Shown here piece after piece: positions 1 to 5,446 of a DNA stretch of 5,684 nt (its first letter is position 1; each line of letters begins with the position of its first letter). Made by a program: the position numbers and the translations under genes. The stretch is from DASWJZ01 sp050728815 (lineage in GTDB: Bacteria; Pseudomonadota; Alphaproteobacteria; Rhizobiales; Afifellaceae). The DNA is taken from assembly GCA_050728815.1 (NCBI GenBank), contig JBOHKB010000092.1, positions 1 to 5,684 of the forward strand, given 5' to 3'. Under the pieces are notes generated by a model, which ran no database searches, was not told where the DNA came from, and was given only the letters and a program-made list of their open reading frames with translations.

Positions 1-372
1 GCGCTGTGGCGCGAAGGCTCGACGGTCGAGGTGAATGTCGTGCCGGAGGCGGAGCCGCAACTCGACGAGGCCGACCTGACGCTGCTCGGCGGGCGGAGCC
101 CGCTTACCGGTGCGGTCGTCGCCGATCTTTCGGCGACGATTATCGACCGCATGCGGCTTCGTGGCGTCGAACGCGGCGCAGTTGTCGTCGACATCGAGCC
201 GAATTCGCCTGCCGCGCGTTTCTTCCTTCCCGGCGACGTAGTCGTCAGCGCGCAGGGCGAGGACATTCAGACCGCCGAGCAGCTGACCGCTCTCGTCGAG
301 AGCAACAGCCGCTTGTGGCGCATCAGCTTCAACCGCGGCGGGCGGATGTCGAGCATCGTGATCGGGGGATGA
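1..372 (+). CDS. Do/Deg-family serine protease, C-terminal fragment (second PDZ domain)
   Basis: This is the 3' end of a gene that begins before the window; the reading frame is open from base 1 and gives 123 residues to a TGA at 370-372. The fragment matches the last PDZ domain of DegP/DegQ/MucD-type periplasmic serine proteases. It has the fold-typical run 'GAVVADLS' (residues about 37-44), then 'GVERGAVVVDIEPNSPAARFF', the 'PGDVVVSAQGEDI' turn (about 76-88), and the closing strand 'WRISFNRGGRMSSIVIGG'. Such PDZ domains bind exposed C-termini of misfolded or regulatory substrates and help set the activity of the trypsin-like catalytic domain in the periplasm. The catalytic domain and signal peptide lie outside the window, so exact paralogue (DegP, DegQ, MucD) cannot be told. 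The stop overlaps the rarA start by four bases (ATGA), implying co-transcription and translational coupling. Confidence 0.85.
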   Translation, partial: ALWREGSTVEVNVVPEAEPQLDEADLTLLGGRSPLTGAVVADLSATIIDRMRLRGVERGAVVVDIEPNSPAARFFLPGDVVVSAQGEDIQTAEQLTALVESNSRLWRISFNRGGRMSSIVIGG

Positions 373-1676
373 CCAACCTCTTCGAGGCGGCGGGGCTGTC
401 CGACCGGGCGCCGCGCCCCTTGGCCGACCGGCTCAGGCCGAAGCGGCTGGCGGAGGTGGCGGGTCAGGACCACCTGCTCGGCCCGGAAGGCACGCTCACC
501 CGCATGCTGAAGACGCGGAGCGTCGGCTCGCTCGTCTTTTGGGGGCCGCCCGGGACCGGCAAGACCACGGTCGCGCGGCTGCTCGCCGAGGAGACCGACC
601 TCCATTTCCTGCAGATATCGGCGATCCATTCCGGCGTCGCCGAGCTGAAGCGCATCTTCGACGAGGCGCGCGCCCGCCGCCAGGTAGGGGAGGGGACGCT
701 CCTCTTCGTCGACGAGATCCACCGCTTCAACCGCGCGCAGCAGGATTCCTTCCTGCCGGTCATGGAGGACGGGACCGTGACGCTGGTCGGCGCCACGACC
801 GAGAACCCCTCCTTCGAGCTGAACGCCGCGCTTCTTTCGCGCGCCACCGTGCTCGTCTTCAGGCCGCTGTCGGCCGACGCGCTCGAGACGCTCCTGAAGC
901 GCGCCGAGGAAGCGGAAGGACCGCTGCCGCTCGACGAAGAGGCGCGCGGCGTCCTGATCCGGATGGCGGACGGCGACGGCCGGGCCGTGCTGTCGCTCGC
1001 CGAAGAAGTCTGGCGCGCCGCACGGAGGGACGAGATTTTCGATGCGGAGCGGCTGCAGGAGATCCTGCAGCGGCGCGCGCCGATCTACGACAACTCGCAG
1101 GACGGCCACTACAACCTGATCTCGGCGCTGCACAAATCCGTGCGCGGCTCGGACCCGCAGGCGTCGCTCTACTATCTCGCCCGCATGCTCGACGCTGGCG
1201 AGGACCCGATGTATCTCGCCCGCCGCCTGATCCGCATGGCGTCCGAGGATATCGGGCTCGCCGACCCCCAGGCGCTTGCCGTCGCCAACGCCGCGAAGGA
1301 CGCCTACCACATGCTCGGCACGCCGGAGGGCGAGCTGGCGCTTGCCGAGGCGACGGTCTACCTCGCGGTCGCACCGAAATCGAACGCGCTCTACAAGGCT
1401 TTTGGCGCGGCGAAGCGGGCGGCGAAAGAGGGCGGCTCGTTGCCGCCGCCGAAGCACATCCTGAATGCACCGACGAAGCTCATGAAGCGCGAGGGCTACG
1501 CCGCTGGCTACGAATACGACCACGACGCCGAGGAGGCCTTCTCCGGCCAGAACTATTTTCCCGACGGCATGCGGCGCGAGGAGTTCTACCGCCCGACCGA
1601 TCGCGGTGTGGAAAAGCGCATCGCCGAACGCATGGCTGAATGGGAGCGGCTGCGAGGCAAGCGCGGCAAGCGATGA
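369..1676 (+). CDS. rarA: Replication-associated recombination protein A (AAA+ ATPase)
   Basis: The product is 435 residues, the usual length for RarA (MgsA; WRNIP1/Mgs1 family), a cytoplasmic AAA+ ATPase of the clamp-loader clade that acts at stalled replication forks and interacts with SSB. Visible motifs in order: Walker A GPPGTGKT (59-66), Walker B LLFVDEIH (111-118, D115/E116), a sensor-1 region GATTENPS (141-148), an arginine-finger candidate R158 in LLSR, and a sensor-2 region GDGRAVLSL with R205. The C-terminal half holds the family's tetramerisation region, including SALHKSVRGSDPQASLYYLARM (252-273), ASEDIGLADP (291-300) and PKHILNAPTKLMK (361-373). The ATG at 369 is chosen because MTNLF is the family's typical N-terminus; the open frame running upstream from base 6 is only an out-of-frame read across the protease gene. 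Start and stop both overlap neighbours by ATGA. A GGGGG run directly before the start is a poor ribosome site, fitting translational coupling. Confidence 0.96.
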   Translation: MTNLFEAAGLSDRAPRPLADRLRPKRLAEVAGQDHLLGPEGTLTRMLKTRSVGSLVFWGPPGTGKTTVARLLAEETDLHFLQISAIHSGVAELKRIFDEARARRQVGEGTLLFVDEIHRFNRAQQDSFLPVMEDGTVTLVGATTENPSFELNAALLSRATVLVFRPLSADALETLLKRAEEAEGPLPLDEEARGVLIRMADGDGRAVLSLAEEVWRAARRDEIFDAERLQEILQRRAPIYDNSQDGHYNLISALHKSVRGSDPQASLYYLARMLDAGEDPMYLARRLIRMASEDIGLADPQALAVANAAKDAYHMLGTPEGELALAEATVYLAVAPKSNALYKAFGAAKRAAKEGGSLPPPKHILNAPTKLMKREGYAAGYEYDHDAEEAFSGQNYFPDGMRREEFYRPTDRGVEKRIAERMAEWERLRGKRGKR

Positions 1677-2140
1677 TCTATTTCGCCTACGGCTCCAACA
1701 TGGACCCGGCGCAGATGCGGGAGCGCTGCGGCGGCTCGCGGGCGCGCGGCGTCGGGTTCCTCGCCGACTACCGGCTCGGCTTCCCGCGTTGGTCGCCGCG
1801 CCGCGGCTATGCGGTCGCGAGCATCGAAGCTTGTTCCGGCGCGAGCGTTTGGGGCGTGCTCTACGACATGACGGCCGAGGACTGGACCGCTCTCCATCCC
1901 TACGAAGGGCACATCCGCGAAGGCCATGCGGACAACCGCTACGACCTCATCCGGGTCGACGTGCTCTGCGATGCCGTGGCCGTCGCCGCACGCGCCTACA
2001 TAGCCGTACCCGATCCGTCGCGCCGCGAACCGGGGCCGACCTCCGCCCGATATTTGAAGCAGCTCATCGATGGCGCGACCGCCCATGGTCTCCCCGCCGA
2101 TTACATCGCCATGCTCCGCGCCGTGCCGACGTTCGATTGA
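1673..2140 (+). CDS. Gamma-glutamylcyclotransferase-fold protein
   Basis: A 155-residue protein of the gamma-glutamylcyclotransferase/AIG2-like fold. The N-terminus FAYGSNM (4-10) carries the YGSN signature that forms the substrate-binding loop. GVLYDM (61-66) matches the conserved beta-strand, and 'LHPYEGH' (74-80) supplies the acidic residue (E78) at the position of the family's catalytic glutamate, so the protein is probably catalytically competent. Enzymes of this fold release 5-oxoproline from gamma-glutamyl dipeptides or related gamma-glutamyl amines in the cytoplasm; the actual substrate here is not evident. The ATG at 1673 overlaps the rarA stop by four bases; there is no strong ribosome site, only a distant GAGG, so translation is probably coupled to rarA. 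A start at 1640 would add eleven residues inside rarA and precede the natural MIYFAYGSN start, so it is rejected. The gene ends two bases before the chromate transporter start. Confidence 0.88.
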   Translation: MIYFAYGSNMDPAQMRERCGGSRARGVGFLADYRLGFPRWSPRRGYAVASIEACSGASVWGVLYDMTAEDWTALHPYEGHIREGHADNRYDLIRVDVLCDAVAVAARAYIAVPDPSRREPGPTSARYLKQLIDGATAHGLPADYIAMLRAVPTFD

Positions 2141-2142
2141 GC

Positions 2143-2804
2143 ATGCAGCAGCCCGCAGACCGCGAGCCCGGGAGCGCAGCCACACCCGGCCTTCTCGACC
2201 TCTTCCTCGGCTTTTCCGGCATCGCCATCATGGGCTTCGGCGGCGTGCTGCCGTGGGCGCGCCGCATGCTGGTCGAGCGGCGGGCCTGGTTGAGCGACGA
2301 CGAATTCGCCGAGCTTCTGTCGCTCTGCCAGTTCCTGCCGGGCGGCAACATCATCAACCTCGCGATCGTGGTGGGGCAGCGGATGCGCGGTCTCCCCGGC
2401 GCGATCGTGTCGGTGACCGGGCTGATGGCCGCGCCGGTCGTGGTCGTGCTTCTCCTCGGCTCGCTCTATCTCCGCTACGGCGGGCTTCCTGAGGTGCAGG
2501 GCGCGCTGGCCGGAATTGCCGCTGCCGCGGCTGGGCTGATCCTTGCGATGGCGGCAAAGATGGCGGAGCCGCTCCTCCAGCGCAGCGCCTTCGTGGCGCT
2601 CGGCTTCGCGGCGGCAACATTCATCGGGGTCGCGGTCTTCCGCTTCTCGCTGCCGGCCGTCGTGCTGGTGCTCGCGCCGCCGATACCGGCTCGGTCGCGG
2701 CGCTCCTGACGCTCGGCACGGCGGCGGCGGTCTTTTTGACCCGCGTCCACCCGCTCCTCTTTCTGGCGCTGGGGGCAGCGCTTGGCGCGGCCGGGCTGAT
2801 CTGA
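2143..2804 (+). pseudogene. Short CHR-family chromate transporter, apparently frameshifted near its 3' end
   Basis: The frame from ATG 2143 gives 188 residues to a TGA at 2707-2709. It matches single-domain CHR (ChrA-like) inner-membrane proteins, which export chromate, usually as a pair of half-size proteins or as one fused two-domain protein. Visible signatures are GFGGVLPWARR (31-41), the VERRAWLSDDEF stretch (44-55), CQFLPGGNIINLA (62-74, where most relatives have LPGP rather than LPGG) and a hydrophobic run from about 94 to 180. After LAP (177-179) this frame turns into a basic tail, PIPARSRRS. A different frame (codon phase of 2676) continues from about 2682 as DTGSVAALLTLGTAAAVFL, then TRVHPLLFLALGAALGAAGLI to a TGA at 2802-2804. 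That is the expected last CHR helix pair. One missing base near 2676-2682 restores a protein of about 220 residues. No slippery heptamer is seen. It may be a true mutation or a sequencing/assembly error; if the former, the last helices are lost. It is last in the plus-strand unit. Confidence 0.75.
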
Positions 2805-2814
2805 CAGCGCGCGG

Positions 2815-3993
2815 CTACACATCCTCCGGCACGACGGGCGCGGGCTTCGGCAGCAGGTGGCGCGGCAGGAAGAGGAAGTTCGCGACGAGCGTCGGGACGA
2901 CCGCACTCGCGATCACAGCGGCGACCAGGGCGGAATATTGCGACTGGTCGATGATTCCGTTGGTCAGTCCGTAGAGCGCCGAGATCGTGCCGAAGGTAAG
3001 CCCGGTCGACATCAAGAGCGTCGTGTACATCGCCTCGGTGTTGCGCGAGCCGAAGGCGCGCGCGATCGGGTAGACGCCGACGCACTTCGTCGCGACCTTG
3101 ACGACGAGCATCAGCAGGAATGCCCCCGGCGCCGCGACGAGCGCCGGGATCGCGACGAACGAGCCGGCGCGGATGAAGTAGAATGGCGTCATCAGCCCGA
3201 GCGTCAGCGTGCGCAGCCGGCGGATCAGCGCGTGGTCGCGCCCGACCGAACCGGCAAGCAGCATGCCGAGCACGTAGGCAGGCAGCACCGCTTCGCTTCC
3301 CGCCCATGTAGCCAGAGCCCCAAGCCCGAAGAGAATGAGCAGCAGGTATTTCGCCTCGAGCTCGGACGGCTTGTCGCCGTGGCGTTTGAACAGATGCGGC
3401 GTCAGCCAGGTGATGGCCGCGAAGATCACGATCGCCAGTCCGGCGAACGCGAATGTCTTCGTGTCGAATGGCGCGAAGATGAAGCCGAGCGCAAGCACGG
3501 TGCCGAGGTCGGTTATGAAGCAGGCGGCGAGAATCGTTTTGCCGTAGGTCGTGCGGTTGAAGCCGTATTCGAGCATGACCGCGTAGACGACGGCGACTGA
3601 GGTCGTCGACATGGCGATCCCGCCGAGCCAGCTCGCCCGCACGTCCCAGCCGAGCAGATAATAGGCAGCGGCCGCGCAGCCGAGAAACGGCAGAAGGAAG
3701 CTCGCGAGGCCGACGGCCGTCGCCTCCTTCCATTTCTGGCGGAACACCACCGGGTCGAGCTCGGCGCCGGCGAGGAAGGTCAGCATGATCGCGCCGGCGC
3801 CGGCGAGGAACTTGATCCAGGGCTCGTCCGCGCCAAGCACGGCTGCGCCGAAGATAAGGCCGAGGATCCACTGCGCTCCGATGCCGACGATGATCTCGGC
3901 GAGCGCCGTCGAGATGCGCAGGTACGTGGCGCAAAGGCTTGCGAAGAGCGCAAGCGCGAACCACAGCGCGGCGAGAATCCAGACGCCCGTCAT
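2815..3993 (-). CDS. CPA2-family cation:proton antiporter (Kef/NapA-like)
   Basis: A 392-residue, almost wholly hydrophobic membrane protein with about 12-13 predicted helices, the usual size for the transporter core of the monovalent cation:proton antiporter-2 family without the cytosolic RCK/TrkA-N domain of KefB/KefC. Family marks: FLAGAELDPVVFR (73-85, the 'AG.E.D' helix), STTSVAVVYAVMLE (129-142, the broken helix of the ion site), ITDLGTVLALGF (160-171) with T161-D162 at the place of the DD or QD pair that binds the ion, PFYFIRAGSFV (270-280), and lysines K299/K303 in a late helix. D162 would be the ion-carrying aspartate. The transported ion (sodium, potassium or other) cannot be read from sequence. 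The ATG at 3993 is preceded by AAGGAA (3999-4004) with five bases of spacing. It lies 27 bases downstream of the MFS gene on the same strand with no terminator between, so it is probably co-transcribed under the fluoride riboswitch leader. Its stop converges on the chromate transporter with a 10-base gap. Confidence 0.9.
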   Translation of the reverse strand: MTGVWILAALWFALALFASLCATYLRISTALAEIIVGIGAQWILGLIFGAAVLGADEPWIKFLAGAGAIMLTFLAGAELDPVVFRQKWKEATAVGLASFLLPFLGCAAAAYYLLGWDVRASWLGGIAMSTTSVAVVYAVMLEYGFNRTTYGKTILAACFITDLGTVLALGFIFAPFDTKTFAFAGLAIVIFAAITWLTPHLFKRHGDKPSELEAKYLLLILFGLGALATWAGSEAVLPAYVLGMLLAGSVGRDHALIRRLRTLTLGLMTPFYFIRAGSFVAIPALVAAPGAFLLMLVVKVATKCVGVYPIARAFGSRNTEAMYTTLLMSTGLTFGTISALYGLTNGIIDQSQYSALVAAVIASAVVPTLVANFLFLPRHLLPKPAPVVPEDV

Positions 3994-4020
3994 GATCGTT
4001 CCTTCATCCGTATTGTTGTT

Positions 4021-5259
4021 TCAGCGGCGAATCCGGGATCGGCCGGCTGCTTCGCCCACCGGCGAAAGCCGGCCGCGAATCGCTAGAAGTCCGAGGAAGG
4101 CGAGCGCGGCGAAAGCGGCACCGGCGGTGAAAGTTCCGGCGGGTCCCGTCAAGTCCCACAAGGCGCCGGCGATGACGCTTGCCGCGAGGAGGGCTGCTCC
4201 GCTCACGAGGTTGAGAATGCCGAACGCCGTGCCGCGCAACTCCGGCGGCGCGGTGTCGGCGACGAGCGCCGCGAGCAGGCCCTGGGTGAAGCCCATGTGC
4301 AGTCCCCACAGGACCACGCCGCCCAGAACGCCAGCGACTCCGGACGAGAAGGCAAGCCCGAGGTCCGCGGCGACGAGGAGCAGGAGGCCGATGAAGAGCA
4401 CCGTCATTCGATCGACGCGGTCGGACAGAATGCCGGCCGGGTAGGCCGACAGCGAATAGGCGATGTTCATCACCACCATGATGATCGGGACGAGCGTGAT
4501 CGGCAGCCCCACCGACTGCGACTTCAAGAGCAGGAACGCCTCGCTGAACCGCGCGAGCGTGAACACCGCGGCGATCGCGACCACCAGCCAATAGTCGCTG
4601 CGGAACCGCCGCAGCCCGGAAACGCTGAGCGGCGCACGGACGGCTCTCGCTTCCGCCGGCCTTTCCGGCTCCTCGACGCCGAGCGAGATCAGCCCGAAGG
4701 CGAGGAAGGCGGGGATCACGGCCGCCCAGAACACGAAAGTGAAGCTGTCGGCGGTGAGCCACATCAGCGCGATCGCGAGCAGCGGCCCGAGGAAGGCGCC
4801 GACGGTGTCGAGCGCCTGCCTGAGCCCGAAGCTTGCGCCTCGGAGATGCGCGGGGGCGAGGTCAGCGACGAGCGCGTCGCGCGGCGCGCCGCGGATGCCC
4901 TTGCCGAAGCGATCGATGAACCGCGCCGCCGCCAGCCACCCGACCGACGAAGCGAGCGGAAAGACCGGCTTGGTGAAGGCGGCGAGCCCGTAGCCGGTCG
5001 CGGCGATGAGCTTTCGCTTGCCGAGCCGGTCGGAAAGCGCGCCGGAGAAGACCTTGGTGATGGCGGCGGTCGCCTCCGCGATGCCCTCGATGATCCCGAC
5101 AGTGAGCGCCGACGCGCCAAGGACCGCGACGAGGTAGAGCGGCAGCAGCGCGTGGATCATCTCGGAGGAGACGTCCATCAGCAGCGACACGAGCCCGAGC
5201 ACCCAGATGCCGGTCGGGATTCCGCGCAGTGTTCGGCTTGACCGCGTTCCGATGCTCAT
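4021..5259 (-). CDS. MFS transporter, first gene of the predicted fluoride-responsive operon
   Basis: A 412-residue major facilitator superfamily protein with the usual twelve-helix layout. Helix 1 contains acidic residues in MDVSSEM (D29, E33). The loop 2-3 motif A is GALSDRLGKRK (73-83), and a degenerate copy, GILSDRVDRMT (276-286), lies at the matching place in the second half. The conserved RFIDRFGKGIRGAPRDAL (113-130) and the helix DTVGAFLGPLLA (151-162), resembling an antiporter motif C, follow; a cytoplasmic linker near 195-220 joins the halves. It acts in the inner membrane; substrate unknown from sequence. ATG 5259 is preferred over GTG 5271 because the GAGGA before the GTG is adjacent to it, whereas AGGAG lies 11 bases before the ATG. 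Upstream sits a fluoride aptamer and terminator (5292-5412), so expression is predicted to rise with fluoride. Substrate candidates are therefore fluoride itself or something affected by it; this is inference only. The antiporter follows 27 bases after the stop. Confidence 0.9.
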   Translation of the reverse strand: MSIGTRSSRTLRGIPTGIWVLGLVSLLMDVSSEMIHALLPLYLVAVLGASALTVGIIEGIAEATAAITKVFSGALSDRLGKRKLIAATGYGLAAFTKPVFPLASSVGWLAAARFIDRFGKGIRGAPRDALVADLAPAHLRGASFGLRQALDTVGAFLGPLLAIALMWLTADSFTFVFWAAVIPAFLAFGLISLGVEEPERPAEARAVRAPLSVSGLRRFRSDYWLVVAIAAVFTLARFSEAFLLLKSQSVGLPITLVPIIMVVMNIAYSLSAYPAGILSDRVDRMTVLFIGLLLLVAADLGLAFSSGVAGVLGGVVLWGLHMGFTQGLLAALVADTAPPELRGTAFGILNLVSGAALLAASVIAGALWDLTGPAGTFTAGAAFAALAFLGLLAIRGRLSPVGEAAGRSRIRR

Positions 5260-5291
5260 GCGTCGCCCCACTCCTCGTATCCTTGGGCAAC

Positions 5292-5316
5292 GAAAAACCC
5301 CGCCGGCTGGCGGGGC
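5292..5316 (-). terminator. Intrinsic terminator in the leader of the MFS gene (riboswitch expression platform)
   Basis: Read on the minus strand, CCCCGCC (5315-5309) pairs perfectly with GGCGGGG (5304-5298) around a four-base loop AGCC, and is followed at once by five T residues (5297-5293). This is a textbook factor-independent terminator. It lies 33 bases before the MFS start codon and in the same direction, so it cannot be the end of a coding gene; it makes sense only as a premature terminator controlled by the upstream aptamer. On the plus strand the hairpin is followed by GCGCTAAC, with no T tract, so it is not a plus-strand terminator. Confidence 0.85.
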
Positions 5317-5327
5317 GCTAACTCGAC

Positions 5328-5367
5328 CTCCCGCAGCCGCAGGGCCTTCGGCCCGGCGCAGCAGGAG
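5328..5367 (-). promoter_or_regulatory. Alternative (anti-antiterminator) hairpin linking aptamer and terminator
   Basis: On the minus strand CTCCTGC (5367-5361) can pair over seven bases with GCGGGAG (5334-5328), one pair being U-G. Inside it a strong hairpin GGGCC (5354-5350), loop GAA, GGCCC (5346-5342) forms. CTCC is also the 3' half of the aptamer pseudoknot, so the two structures exclude each other. When free, the segment CGGCTGCGGG (5339-5330) can instead pair with terminator bases CCCGC (5314-5310) and AGCCG (5308-5304) with one bulged C, which would destroy the terminator. The pairings are read directly; the switching scheme is inferred. Confidence 0.6.
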
Positions 5368-5412
5368 TCATCAGCCTCTTCGGCGGTCGTCGGGGGACTC
5401 CATCCCCATCTC
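5359..5412 (-). promoter_or_regulatory. Fluoride riboswitch aptamer (crcB motif)
   Basis: The minus-strand leader fits the crcB-motif fluoride aptamer. GGGG (5407-5404) pairs with CCCC (5395-5392) around an eight-base loop starting AUGG, as in known examples. A short hairpin GCC (5384-5382), loop GAAGA, GGC (5376-5374) follows after an ACC linker. Next comes the signature UGAUG, then CUCCUGC. Loop bases GGAGUC (5401-5396) are perfectly complementary to GACUCC (5369-5364), giving the required six-pair pseudoknot. The conserved core GGCTGATGACTCCTGC (5376-5361) closely parallels published fluoride aptamers. RNA of this class binds fluoride through magnesium ions and normally turns on fluoride-resistance genes. 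Here it precedes a terminator and an MFS-antiporter operon. It starts almost exactly at the predicted transcription start (about 5411). I cannot run a covariance search, but the match in sequence, pseudoknot and context is strong. Confidence 0.85.
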
Positions 5413-5417
5413 GAAAT

Positions 5418-5446
5418 AGCGTAGGTGCACCGCATGAAACGGTCAA
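5418..5446 (-). promoter_or_regulatory. Predicted sigma70-type promoter of the MFS-antiporter operon
   Basis: On the minus strand TTGACC (5446-5441, five of six consensus bases) is followed after 17 bases by TACGCT (5423-5418), which keeps the most important -10 positions (TA...T). The predicted start, about 5411-5412, lies right at the 5' edge of the fluoride aptamer, as expected for a riboswitch leader. The -35 element lies inside the first codons of the divergent rluC, and the -10 overlaps its ribosome-binding region, so the two genes may interfere. Confidence 0.6.

Noticed and set aside
6..368. Upstream extension of the rarA open frame
   Set aside because: It is the out-of-frame reading of the protease gene, rich in arginine and without family similarity; RarA proteins start at the MTNLF equivalent at 369.
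267..1523. 418-residue antisense open frame opposite rarA
   Set aside because: Arginine-rich, low-complexity shadow typical of GC-rich DNA; rarA motifs on the plus strand explain the region.
2674..2684. Programmed -1 ribosomal frameshift in the chromate transporter
   Set aside because: No slippery heptamer of the X XXY YYZ kind and no clear stimulating structure were seen; a mutation or base-call error is simpler.
2805..2814. Bidirectional terminator between the convergent chromate transporter and antiporter genes
   Set aside because: Only ten bases, CAGCGCGCGG, with no hairpin plus T tract on either strand.
2621..3964. 447-residue minus-strand open frame overlapping the antiporter
   Set aside because: It is another frame of the same strand, rich in arginine and alanine with no membrane segments or motifs; the 2815-3993 frame encodes a recognisable antiporter.
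4297..5241. 314-residue plus-strand open frame opposite the MFS gene
   Set aside because: Highly charged (D/E/R-rich) translation is the normal antisense image of a hydrophobic membrane protein gene in GC-rich DNA; no family match.
5298..5315. Hairpin as a terminator for plus-strand transcription
   Set aside because: There is no T tract after it on the plus strand; the poly-T lies on the minus-strand side.
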